A stretch of 64,000 nucleotides of DNA from Parvibium lacunae (GTDB lineage Bacteria > Pseudomonadota > Gammaproteobacteria > Burkholderiales > Burkholderiaceae_D), in NCBI RefSeq assembly GCF_003335215.1, contig NZ_QPGB01000005.1, positions 1 through 64,000 of the forward strand, in the 5' to 3' direction. The notes beneath the pieces are model-generated. The model made no database searches. It worked only from the letters and a program-made list of their open reading frames with translations, and was not told where the DNA came from. Position numbers and translations under genes: made by a program. This document shows, one piece after another, positions 43,631-52,133 of this stretch (within the stretch, counting starts at the first letter, position 1; each line of letters starts with the position of its first letter).

Positions 43631-44203
43631 ATGACCCAGCCACCCCATTCTTCCCAAGATTCATTGTTACCGCGTGATCGCTTGCTCCAGCTCGGTGCCA
43701 AGCCACTCGGCAGCGCAGTGACCTTTGCGGACCAAGTATTCGCCTTGGCGCAGCGGGTACCCTTGCTGGCTGACTTTAGTGTCGAAGAAATCCAAACCTT
43801 AACCAGCTACATGGAAGCGTTTCATGCGCCCTCCGGGTGCATGTTTATTGAAGAAGGCGCCCTCGATGACTATATGGTGCTGATCATTCGTGGCACAGTT
43901 GAAGTCGTTAAGCTTGATAACTGGGGGCACCGCAGCCGGGTGGCGATTGTGACCCCGGTGCAAACGCTCGGCGAGATGTCGATGGTCGATGGCGAGCCTC
44001 GTTTTGCTTCCTGTATCGCCATGGAGGAATGTCACTTCGGGGTCCTCAGCCGCAGCAAACTCCTGCAATTAATCGACCAGCAACCCCAGGTCGGGGCCAA
44101 ACTCTTACTACGCCTGGTGCAACTCTTATCCAGTCGCCTGCGTCAAACGAGTGCGAAATTAATGGCTTATATGAGCCAGCAAACCCCTAGCGCCAGTCGC
44201 TAA
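43631..44203 (+). CDS. Cyclic nucleotide-binding domain protein
   Basis: 190 residues. One cNMP-binding beta-roll at about residues 50-165, with IQTLTSYMEAFHAPSGCMFIE, the phosphate-binding region LGEMSMVDGEPRFASCIA and LSRSKLLQLI. No helix-turn-helix follows, so unlike Crp/Fnr it is not an obvious DNA-binding regulator. The phosphate cassette has DGEPRFAS rather than the classical cAMP-binding GExALL/PRAA pattern, so the ligand is uncertain. It stands alone between two terminator/promoter regions. A stand-alone sensor or a partner of another regulator is possible. Confidence 0.8.
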   Translation: MTQPPHSSQDSLLPRDRLLQLGAKPLGSAVTFADQVFALAQRVPLLADFSVEEIQTLTSYMEAFHAPSGCMFIEEGALDDYMVLIIRGTVEVVKLDNWGHRSRVAIVTPVQTLGEMSMVDGEPRFASCIAMEECHFGVLSRSKLLQLIDQQPQVGAKLLLRLVQLLSSRLRQTSAKLMAYMSQQTPSASR

Positions 44204-44409
44204 CCCGCGCCAAGCGGCGCCACTTATTGCACCGCTGGCGTAGGTCACTTGACTTGAAAATTGCTCAGCCTTACCCCACAAATTTTTCAGCCTGGCGCGC
44301 TGAAATTACCCCCTCATTAACGCCTGACCATGCCACAATAATCGACTGACTGTCGCGCCCGCTCTCAAGCCGCGCCGCTTTATTCTTTATTGTATTCAGG
44401 AGACTCGTT

Positions 44410-45822
44410 ATGTCTGCACTTAGCTTGCCGGAGGTTTCACGCCGTCCCTTGCCCGCCGAGCTCCTAGCTGCTTTGCAAACCCGTTTTGGCGCGCAATTTG
44501 TGACCAGTCACGCGCAGCGCCTGGCTCATGGTCGCGATGAATCGGCTTACCCGGACACCTTACCGGACGGCGTCGTCTATGCAACCACGGGTAAAGAGGT
44601 CGTTGACTTGGTCAAGCTCTGTGCCGACTTCGCTTACCCGCTGGTGGCCTGGGGTGCAGGCACCTCTCTGGAAGGGCATCTATTGCCAATTGCAGGGGGC
44701 ATTACCCTGGATCTCAGTCAGTTAAACCAAATCCTGGCGATTCACCCGGAAGACATGACGGCGACCGTTCAAGCTGGGGTCACCCGCGAAGCGCTCAATG
44801 CGGCCTTGGCGCACACAGGTTTGTTCTTTCCAATCGACCCCGGTGCGAACGCCACGCTGGGCGGCATGGCCTCGACCCGCGCCTCCGGGACTAACGCCGT
44901 CCGCTATGGCACCATGCGCGACAACGTGGTTAATGTAACGGCCGTGCTGGCAAATGGCGAGGTTGTGCAGACCGGCCAGCGGGCGCGCAAGTCGTCTGCG
45001 GGTTATGACCTGACACGGCTGTTGGTGGGCGCCGAAGGCACCCTGGGCATCATCACTGAACTGACCGTCAAGCTCTACCCCCAACCGGAAGCCATCTCCG
45101 CCGCGGTCGTCCGCTTCCCGAGTGTCTCTGCCGCGATTGCAACCGTGATTCAAACGATTCAACTTGGGGTGCCCGTCGCCCGCTGCGAGCTATTAGATCA
45201 ATTGACCATTGAAGCGGTGAATGCCCATAGCCAAACAACCCTAGAGCCCGCCCCGACCCTGTTTTTGGAGTTTCATGGCAGTCCGGCAGGCGTCGCGGAA
45301 CAGGTAGCGCAAGTGCAAGCGGTCGCGCAAGAGGCAGGGGGAGCTGATTTTCAGTGGGCCACGCGCCCGGAAGATCGCAGCAAACTGTGGAAGGCGCGAC
45401 ATCATGCCTACTTTGCCTGCTTACAGTTACGGCCTGGAGCACGGGCGATCACCACCGATGTCTGCGTCCCCATTTCCCGCCTGGGAGAATGCATTGAGGC
45501 AACGCTGGCAGATGTGGGGCCCAGCGGATTAATGGCGCCGATTCTGGGGCATGTTGGGGATGGCAATTTTCACATGCTGATGCTGGTTGACCCCGCCCAG
45601 CCAGCAGAATATAGCCTAGCCGAGGCAATCTCGGCGCGCCTCGTGGAACGTGCGCTAGCACTGGAAGGAACCTGTACGGGCGAGCATGGGGTTGGCTTAC
45701 ACAAAATGCCCTACCTAGAAGCGGAAGTAGGGTCTGCGGGGTTGGCGGCGATGCGCGCCATTAAGCATGCCTTAGACCCCAAGAATATTCTGAACCCAGG
45801 GAAAATCGTTAGCTGGGCCTGA
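44410..45822 (+). CDS. FAD-linked D-2-hydroxyacid dehydrogenase (D-lactate dehydrogenase, cytochrome type)
   Basis: 470 residues; GGAGACTCGTT precedes the ATG. FAD_binding_4 domain with PLVAWGAGTSLEGHLLPIAG near residue 77, LGGMASTRASGTNAVRYG near 150 and SSAGYDLTRLLVGAEGTLG near 200; C-terminal FAD-oxidase domain with ILGHVGDGNFHMLML near 380 and CTGEHGVGLHKM near 423. The AWGAGTSLEG signature fits the D-lactate dehydrogenase (cytochrome) type that donates electrons to the respiratory chain. It is directly followed by a LysR gene and then glcDEF, so the cluster handles short 2-hydroxyacids. Confidence 0.85.
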   Translation: MSALSLPEVSRRPLPAELLAALQTRFGAQFVTSHAQRLAHGRDESAYPDTLPDGVVYATTGKEVVDLVKLCADFAYPLVAWGAGTSLEGHLLPIAGGITLDLSQLNQILAIHPEDMTATVQAGVTREALNAALAHTGLFFPIDPGANATLGGMASTRASGTNAVRYGTMRDNVVNVTAVLANGEVVQTGQRARKSSAGYDLTRLLVGAEGTLGIITELTVKLYPQPEAISAAVVRFPSVSAAIATVIQTIQLGVPVARCELLDQLTIEAVNAHSQTTLEPAPTLFLEFHGSPAGVAEQVAQVQAVAQEAGGADFQWATRPEDRSKLWKARHHAYFACLQLRPGARAITTDVCVPISRLGECIEATLADVGPSGLMAPILGHVGDGNFHMLMLVDPAQPAEYSLAEAISARLVERALALEGTCTGEHGVGLHKMPYLEAEVGSAGLAAMRAIKHALDPKNILNPGKIVSWA

Positions 45823-45823
45823 T

Positions 45824-46714
45824 ATGCAATATCGTATCCCCCCAACGCATTGCTTGACAGCATTTGAAGCCCTCGTACGCTTGGGCACCGTTGTCCAAGC
45901 TGCCGACGAACTACACGTCACGCCCAGCGCAATCAGTCACCGCTTGCGGCAATTGGAAGACAGCTTGGGGGTGAAATTACTGCATCGCACCGGTAATGAG
46001 TTCACGCTTACGGTTGAAGGGAAGCAGTACCTGGAAAAAGTTCGCCAGGGGCTGGCTTTGTTGCATCAGGCCCCAGCGAGTAAAGCGCGAGCACGACCCA
46101 AACAATGGCTCCGGCTGGCAGTCACCCCAACCTTTGCGCGTCAGGTCTTGCTACCGAAACTCCCCGACTTTCAGCAGCGCTATCCAGATATTGAGTTAAT
46201 TATTCAAGTCTCGATTCCCTTTTTGGACGTTAAAGCAGAAGCCTGTGATGTTGAAATTCGCTATGGCTCCGGGCCCTATGCTGGTGTGGTTAGCCAACTC
46301 CTCTGCGCCGATAGTGTGACGCCTGTTTGCAGCCCGCTCTTTCTACAACATCATGGCCCGATTGGGGAACCGAACGATCTGGCCCATGCGGTCTTATTGC
46401 GGAGCCCGCTATCGCCCTGGAAAGAATGGTTTGCTGCCGCCAATTTGGACTGGCCTGAGCCCACGGAAGGGATGCAGTTTAATGATGTGGGGCTGATGCT
46501 GGATGCGGCTGCAAACGGTCAGGGCGTGGCACTCACTCGCGTTAAGTTAGGTCGGCAATGGCTAGAGCGCGGCGGCTTGGTGCGGCTCTTTGCCATAGAT
46601 GCGCCCTCGGCATATGGCCACTATCTAACGTATGCGAATCATGTGACCGCACGCTGGGAGTGCCAGTGTTTTATTGATTGGGCGCTACAAACCCTAACGA
46701 TTGATCGGCTCTGA
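45824..46714 (+). CDS. LysR-type transcriptional regulator, GcvA-like
   Basis: 296 residues; the start is two bases after the dehydrogenase stop. N-terminal winged helix-turn-helix (LTAFEALVRLGTVVQAADEL, HVTPSAISHRLRQLEDSLGV) followed by a substrate-binding domain with DVEIRYGSGPYAG near residue 143. The DVEIRYG motif and opening resemble GcvA. It lies between two hydroxyacid-oxidising units, so glycolate, glyoxylate, lactate or glycine sensing is a reasonable inference. Same-strand arrangement with the gene before it departs from the usual divergent LysR layout. Confidence 0.88.
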   Translation: MQYRIPPTHCLTAFEALVRLGTVVQAADELHVTPSAISHRLRQLEDSLGVKLLHRTGNEFTLTVEGKQYLEKVRQGLALLHQAPASKARARPKQWLRLAVTPTFARQVLLPKLPDFQQRYPDIELIIQVSIPFLDVKAEACDVEIRYGSGPYAGVVSQLLCADSVTPVCSPLFLQHHGPIGEPNDLAHAVLLRSPLSPWKEWFAAANLDWPEPTEGMQFNDVGLMLDAAANGQGVALTRVKLGRQWLERGGLVRLFAIDAPSAYGHYLTYANHVTARWECQCFIDWALQTLTIDRL

Positions 46715-46841
46715 TGCGGCTTGCCCCAAAGCTGATTCACGCCAATTGAGTAACAACAGCTTAACTGTGCTTAGGGTTGCCGCCTCGACAAAGCCAGCGT
46801 AAGCTGCCAACCAATCATCAGGCCACCGCCCAAGGATAGTC

Positions 46842-48341
46842 ATGACACAACCGGTTTCAGCAATCAGTCGCCAAACCCCGCAGCAACAAGCACGCACAGC
46901 CATCCTCAATCAATTGCAGGAATGTCTGGCACCAGGCCAACTACTCTGGACTGAAGAAGAAACCAAGCCGTATGAATGCGATGGCCTGAGTGCATTTCGG
47001 CAATTGCCCATGGCGGTCGCGCTCCCCAATACGCTGGAGCAAGTGCAAGCGGTACTGCGCGTCTGTTATGCGCACAATGTGCCGGTGGTCGCGCGCGGCG
47101 CAGGTACCGGTTTATCGGGCGGGGCGATGCCACATGCCGAAGGCGTGGTGTTGTCACTCGCTAAGTTCAATCAGATTTTAGAAATCAATGCCGCCGCCCG
47201 TACCGCCACCGTGCAACCTGGCGTGCGTAACCTCGCTATCTCGCAAGCCTGTGCGCATTTGGGTCTGTATTACGCACCCGATCCGTCCTCACAAATTGCC
47301 TGCACGATTGGCGGCAACGTCGCCGAAAACTCGGGCGGCGTACATTGTTTGAAATACGGCCTCACCGTGCACAACGTCTTACGGGTACGCGGTTTCACGA
47401 TGCAGGGCGAGCCAGTGGAATTTGGCTCGCTGGCTTTGGATGCACCGGGCTTGGATTTGCTCGCCCTCATGCATGGCTCTGAAGGCATGCTGGCCGTGAT
47501 TACCGAAGTCACGGTCAAGCTGATTCCGAAACCCGAATTAGCGCAAGTGATTTTGGCCTCGTTTGACGATCTTGAAAAAGCCGCAGAAGCTGTCGCTGCC
47601 GTCATCGCCGCGGGGATTATCCCAGCCGGGTTAGAGATGATGGATAATGCCTCGATTCGTGCAGTGGAGCCGTTTGTGCAAGCTGGTTACAACACGACAG
47701 CAGCCGCAATTTTATTGTGCGAATCGGATGGCACACCCGAAGAAGTGGCAGACGAAATTGCTCGCATGTCCGCCGTACTGAATCAATGTGGCGCGACTGA
47801 ATTGCGGGTATCGCAAACCGAAGAAGAGCGCCTGAAATTTTGGTCGGGCCGTAAAAATGCGTTTCCGGCTGCCGGGAAAATCTCGCCCGATTATTACTGT
47901 ATGGATGGCACGATTCCGCGCAAAGAAATCGGCAAAGTCTTACGTGCGATTAACGACATGGAAAAACAGTATGGCCTGCGCTGCGCCAATGTCTTCCACG
48001 CGGGCGATGGCAACTTGCACCCGCTGATTTTGTTTGATGCCAACATCCCCGCCGAATGGGAGCGCGCTGAAAAATTTGGGGCGGACATTTTGGAGCTGTG
48101 CGTAGAAGTGGGCGGCACAGTCACCGGCGAGCATGGCGTGGGGATCGAAAAAATCAATCAGATGTGCGTGCAGTTTGCCCCCGCCGAACGCGAAGCCTTT
48201 TTTGCCGTCAAACGCGCCTTTGATGACAAAGGCTTACTCAATCCCGGCAAAGCCATTCCCACCCTGCACCGCTGCGCTGAGTACGGCAAGATGCACGTGC
48301 AACGGGGTGAACTGAAACATCCTGAATTACCCAGGTTCTAA
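46842..48341 (+). CDS. glcD: Glycolate oxidase FAD subunit
   Basis: 499 residues; AGGAT precedes ATG 46842. FAD-binding domain with VVARGAGTGLSGGAMPHAEG near residue 85 and QIACTIGGNVAENSGGVHCL near 147; C-terminal half with NVFHAGDGNLHPLILFDANI near 385 and TGEHGVGIEKI near 430. With GlcE and GlcF it oxidises glycolate to glyoxylate, passing electrons to the respiratory chain. glcE starts two bases after its stop. Note the second, cytochrome-type paralogue at 44410. Confidence 0.95.
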   Translation: MTQPVSAISRQTPQQQARTAILNQLQECLAPGQLLWTEEETKPYECDGLSAFRQLPMAVALPNTLEQVQAVLRVCYAHNVPVVARGAGTGLSGGAMPHAEGVVLSLAKFNQILEINAAARTATVQPGVRNLAISQACAHLGLYYAPDPSSQIACTIGGNVAENSGGVHCLKYGLTVHNVLRVRGFTMQGEPVEFGSLALDAPGLDLLALMHGSEGMLAVITEVTVKLIPKPELAQVILASFDDLEKAAEAVAAVIAAGIIPAGLEMMDNASIRAVEPFVQAGYNTTAAAILLCESDGTPEEVADEIARMSAVLNQCGATELRVSQTEEERLKFWSGRKNAFPAAGKISPDYYCMDGTIPRKEIGKVLRAINDMEKQYGLRCANVFHAGDGNLHPLILFDANIPAEWERAEKFGADILELCVEVGGTVTGEHGVGIEKINQMCVQFAPAEREAFFAVKRAFDDKGLLNPGKAIPTLHRCAEYGKMHVQRGELKHPELPRF

Positions 48342-48343
48342 TC

Positions 48344-49486
48344 ATGACTACCCCACTCACCGCACTCACCACACTTACACTGAGCGACCTTCAAGCCCGC
48401 ATCCAGCACGCCAGCGCCCAGCGCACGCCGCTGTGCATTCGGGGCGGCGGCAGCAAAGACTGGTATGGCCAAACCCCGCAGGGCGAGGTGCTCGATGTAT
48501 CGGGCTATCACGGCGTGGTGGCTTATGAGCCAACCGAGCTCGTCATCACCGTGAAAGCCGGTACGCGCTTGCAAGAAGTGCAAACCCTGCTGGCCGCGCA
48601 AGGGCAATACTTGCCGTTTGAGCCGCCACAGTTTAGCGCTGCCTCGACCATCGGGGGCGTCGTCGCCGCTGGGCTGGCGGGGCCACGCCGTGCGCAAGCG
48701 GGCGGGGTGCGCGATTTTGTCTTGGGCGCGAGTTTGCTGAATGGCGCTGGCGAACATCTGCACTTTGGCGGGCAGGTTATGAAAAACGTCGCCGGTTACG
48801 ACGTGTCACGCCTCTTGGCAGGTTCGCTGGGCGTGCTGGGCGTGATCACCCAAGTCTCGCTGAAAGTCTTGCCCTTGCCCGCACAAGAACAAACACTGCG
48901 GTTTGCGATGGATGAAACCACGGCGCTCGCAGCACTCAACACCTGGGGCGGCCAGCCGTTGCCGATTAGCGCCAGCGCCTGGCAGCAAGGCACGTTGTCC
49001 GTACGCTTGAGTGGTGCCGCGCCCGCACTCGTCGCCGCCCAAGCCAAGATGGGCGCGCAGTTTAGCCATGAGTTAGTGGCAGAGGAAGACGCGACTTTAT
49101 TTTGGCAATCACTGCGCGATCAAACGCACGCTTTTTTCACGCAAGCAGGCGGCCCTACCCTGTGGCGCTTGAGCGTGCCGAGCACTGCGCCAGCATTACC
49201 GTTGGGTGGGCAGCTAATTGAATGGGGTGGCGCGCAACGCTGGGTGTGGAGCGATCTGCCGGTGGCTACGCTGCGCGAGCAAGTGGCACAAGTGGGCGGC
49301 CACGCGACGATCTACCGCACGCAGGGCACGCAAGCGTCGCACAACAAAAACGACAGTGCATCTCCATCCGTTTTTCACCCCGTGAGCGCGCCCTTACTCG
49401 CCATTCATCAGCGCTTGAAACATGAATTTGACCCGGCTGGGATTTTTAACCCAGGTCGTCTGTATCCATTTACGAATCAGGATTGA
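48344..49486 (+). CDS. glcE: Glycolate oxidase subunit GlcE
   Basis: 380 residues. It is a shorter FAD_binding_4 protein with CIRGGGSKDWYG near residue 28, FSAASTIGGVVAAGLAGPRR near 98 and VAGYDVSRLLAGSLGVLGVI near 148, ending in FDPAGIFNPGRLYP. It forms the second flavoprotein-like subunit of glycolate dehydrogenase. Between GlcD and GlcF with minimal spacing; codon use matches its neighbours. Its C-terminus overlaps the region just before the glcF start. Confidence 0.93.
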   Translation: MTTPLTALTTLTLSDLQARIQHASAQRTPLCIRGGGSKDWYGQTPQGEVLDVSGYHGVVAYEPTELVITVKAGTRLQEVQTLLAAQGQYLPFEPPQFSAASTIGGVVAAGLAGPRRAQAGGVRDFVLGASLLNGAGEHLHFGGQVMKNVAGYDVSRLLAGSLGVLGVITQVSLKVLPLPAQEQTLRFAMDETTALAALNTWGGQPLPISASAWQQGTLSVRLSGAAPALVAAQAKMGAQFSHELVAEEDATLFWQSLRDQTHAFFTQAGGPTLWRLSVPSTAPALPLGGQLIEWGGAQRWVWSDLPVATLREQVAQVGGHATIYRTQGTQASHNKNDSASPSVFHPVSAPLLAIHQRLKHEFDPAGIFNPGRLYPFTNQD

Positions 49487-49491
49487 TCATC

Positions 49492-50748
49492 GTGGAAACC
49501 CATTTAGCCGACTTTATTAAAGACACGCCGGAAGGCCAAGAAGCCGAAGCCATTTTGCGCAAATGTGTGCATTGCGGTTTCTGTACGGCCACCTGCCCGA
49601 CCTATCAATTACTGGGCGATGAGCTGGATGGCCCACGGGGTCGGATCTATCAGATCAAACAAGTGCTAGAAGGCGCGCCCGTCACCGCCAGCACGCAAAA
49701 ACATTTGGATCAATGCCTGACCTGCCGCAATTGCGAATCCACCTGCCCCTCTGGCGTGGAGTATGGCAAGTTGGTCGATATTGGCCGCAAGATCGTGGAT
49801 GAACAAGTTCCGCGCCCGCTGACTCAGCAACTCGTGCGCACCGCACTGAAAGAAGTGCTGCCGCGCCGCTGGCTGTTTGGCCCGGCGATGAAAATGGGGC
49901 AGATGGTGCGCCCACTCCTGCCTAAGGTGCTGCAAAACAAAGTCCCCGCGCCGCAATCGGCAGGGGCATGGCCGACCCAAGCGCATGCGCGGAAAGTGAT
50001 TCTGCTAGAAGGTTGCGTACAGCCGAGCATGATGCCCAACATCAATAGCGCCACCGCCCGCGTGCTAAATGCCCTCAACATTGAAACGCTGGTGGTTAAA
50101 AACACGGGCTGCTGTGGGGCACTGCGCTTTCACATGAACGACCAAGACGGTGGCCGGGCCGATATGCGCCGAAACATTGATGCTTGGTGGCCGCTGGTGG
50201 AGCGGGGGGAGATTGAAGCAATTGTGATGAACGCCAGTGGTTGCGGCGTTACCGTGCGCGAATACGCGCACTTCTTGCAGCACGACGCCGCTTACGCGGC
50301 CAAGGCCGAAAAAATCAGCGTGCTCACCCGCGACATTAGCGAGGTCGTGTTTGCGCATCTGCATATACTGAAGCAAAAAGTGCAGCACAAAGGCGAACAG
50401 GCGGCCGCTTTTCACCCGCCCTGTACCTTGCAGCATGGGCAAAAAATTCGCGGGATTACCGAACAAATTTTGCAAGCCTGTGGCTTTAAGCTGGCCGCGA
50501 TTCCTGACAGCCATTTGTGCTGCGGCTCGGCGGGGGCGTATTCAGTGTTGAACCCGGAGATCGCTTATCAACTGCGCGATAACAAACTCAACAACATTGA
50601 GCAAGGTTTGCAAGCTTGCACGGGTTCAGGGTGCAGTGGGGCAAACATCCTTTCCGCCAATATCGGTTGCCTGACCCACTTACAAAGCGGTACGGAACGA
50701 CCTGTTAACCACTGGATCGAAGCGATTGATCGCCTGTTGGAGAGCTAG
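49492..50748 (+). CDS. glcF: Glycolate oxidase iron-sulfur subunit
   Basis: 418 residues taken from GTG 49492, which has AGGA nine bases upstream and gives METHLADF, like E. coli GlcF; a TTG at 49483 would add three residues and overlap glcE. Two [4Fe-4S] motifs are seen at residues 25-36 (CVHCGFCTATCP) and near 75-86 (CLTCRNCESTCP), followed by two CCG-type Cys-rich domains (NTGCCGALRF, SHLCCGSAGAYS). It carries electrons from the flavoprotein subunits to the membrane. Confidence 0.94.
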   Translation: METHLADFIKDTPEGQEAEAILRKCVHCGFCTATCPTYQLLGDELDGPRGRIYQIKQVLEGAPVTASTQKHLDQCLTCRNCESTCPSGVEYGKLVDIGRKIVDEQVPRPLTQQLVRTALKEVLPRRWLFGPAMKMGQMVRPLLPKVLQNKVPAPQSAGAWPTQAHARKVILLEGCVQPSMMPNINSATARVLNALNIETLVVKNTGCCGALRFHMNDQDGGRADMRRNIDAWWPLVERGEIEAIVMNASGCGVTVREYAHFLQHDAAYAAKAEKISVLTRDISEVVFAHLHILKQKVQHKGEQAAAFHPPCTLQHGQKIRGITEQILQACGFKLAAIPDSHLCCGSAGAYSVLNPEIAYQLRDNKLNNIEQGLQACTGSGCSGANILSANIGCLTHLQSGTERPVNHWIEAIDRLLES

Positions 50749-50806
50749 ATAGAGGGCTAATTTCAGCCTCATAAAAAACCGGCATAAGCAAGTGTGAATT
50801 CAATCC

Positions 50807-50835
50807 TTGACAGCAATTTGCAAATTCCGTATTTT
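50807..50835 (+). promoter_or_regulatory. Sigma-70 promoter with palindrome in the spacer
   Basis: A consensus -35 (TTGACA, 50807-50812) is separated by exactly 17 bases from TATTTT (50830-50835), 36 bases before the binding-protein start. The spacer contains a perfect 12-base palindrome AATTTGCAAATT (50815-50826), well placed for a repressor or activator. Confidence 0.6.
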
Positions 50836-50871
50836 GCTGCACCGCAATAAAACTGCCGTGATAAGGATAAA

Positions 50872-52065
50872 ATGAACCGCTTACTAAACACTCTATCGAT
50901 ACGAAGCCATGCTCAAGCTTTGCTTACCAAAAGAACAAAACAACGTCTCCATCGGCTGCTGATCTCCGCCCTCTTTGGCTGTGCCGCAATGCCAACCGTA
51001 GCGGCAGAAGTACTCATCGGCCAAGTCGCCCCGCTCAGTGGCGTACTGGCTGAAACCGGCAAAGACATGGTGCTGGGTGCCAAAATCTACTTTGACCATA
51101 TTAATGCCACTGGCGGCATCAACGGCAATAAAATCAAACACCTCGTGCGTGATGATGGTTATGTGGTTGATAAAACGATCGCGCTCACCAACGAGTTACT
51201 CGACAAAGAAAAGGCCCATGTGCTGTTTGGTTTTGCGGGCACCGGTAACGTTGGCAAACTTTTGAGCGAAGGCATATTGGTCAGAGCCAATGTGGCGCTC
51301 GTTGCGCCCTATACCGGTGGCACCGCTTTGCGCGAGCCCTACAACCCCCACATTTTCCATATTCGCGCCAGTTACTTGGACGAAACCAAAGCCATGGTGG
51401 ATTACTTTGTCAAAAATGGGATTACAAGGATTGGTGTTTTTTATCAAGCCGATGCCTTTGGTGAGTCAGGTCTAGCAGGAATAGAAAAGGCGCTGGCTGC
51501 GCACAAGCTCAGCATTGTGGCAAAAGGCAGCTATCCGAAGAACACGACTGAGGTTAGCGCTGCCGTTAAAACCTTGCTGGCGGCTGATCCACAAGCGATT
51601 TGCATGATTTCGGTTAACAAATCCACCGCCGCGTTTGTGAAGGAATATAAAGCCAGTGGTAAGCAGCCGTTCATGTTTAACATTTCCGTGGTTAACCCGA
51701 AAGACATGTCAGCCCAAGTCGGGGCTGACATCATGCGCGGCGTGGGGATTACGCAAGTGGTGCCCTACCCCTTCTATGCCAGCACCAAAATCACGACCGA
51801 GTACTTAGACTTGCTCAAAAAGTACGGGGGTAAAGACGCGACCCCAAGCTACACCAGCTTTGAAGAATTTATCGGCGCCAAGGTCTTGGTCGAAGGCATT
51901 AGACGCGCCAAAGGGCTGCAACGCGAAAAAATTATGGAGGGGCTGGCTGGTCTGGATAAGTTTGATGTGGGCGGATTTACGGTTAGTTTCGGTCCCAATA
52001 AACGCGTGGGTTCAAACTTTGTCGATATATCGGTGATTGGGAAAAATTCGCAGTTGATCCGGTAA
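50872..52065 (+). CDS. Leu/Ile/Val-type ABC transporter substrate-binding protein
   Basis: 397 residues with a Sec signal ending around MPTVAAEV; the cytoplasmic lead is long (about 30 residues) before the hydrophobic LLISALFGCAA. The mature protein is a Peripla_BP_6 fold (VLIGQVAPLSGVLAETGKDM, INATGGINGNKIKHLVRDDG, GVFYQADAFGESGLAGIEKA). It binds branched-chain amino acids or other small organic ligands. No permease or ATPase genes are adjacent, so it is an orphan binding protein that may feed a transporter elsewhere or act as a sensor. A strong promoter-like site precedes it. Confidence 0.88.
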   Translation: MNRLLNTLSIRSHAQALLTKRTKQRLHRLLISALFGCAAMPTVAAEVLIGQVAPLSGVLAETGKDMVLGAKIYFDHINATGGINGNKIKHLVRDDGYVVDKTIALTNELLDKEKAHVLFGFAGTGNVGKLLSEGILVRANVALVAPYTGGTALREPYNPHIFHIRASYLDETKAMVDYFVKNGITRIGVFYQADAFGESGLAGIEKALAAHKLSIVAKGSYPKNTTEVSAAVKTLLAADPQAICMISVNKSTAAFVKEYKASGKQPFMFNISVVNPKDMSAQVGADIMRGVGITQVVPYPFYASTKITTEYLDLLKKYGGKDATPSYTSFEEFIGAKVLVEGIRRAKGLQREKIMEGLAGLDKFDVGGFTVSFGPNKRVGSNFVDISVIGKNSQLIR

Positions 52066-52133
52066 ATGACCGAGCATTGGCAGGCAAGGTCAATGCTGGC
52101 CTGGGCAGCGTGGCCGCATTACCTGCCGCTATA

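Noticed and set aside
46694-46909. Minus-strand frame between the LysR gene and glcD
   Set aside because: It covers the glcD start and promoter region; product not recognisable and no ribosome site.
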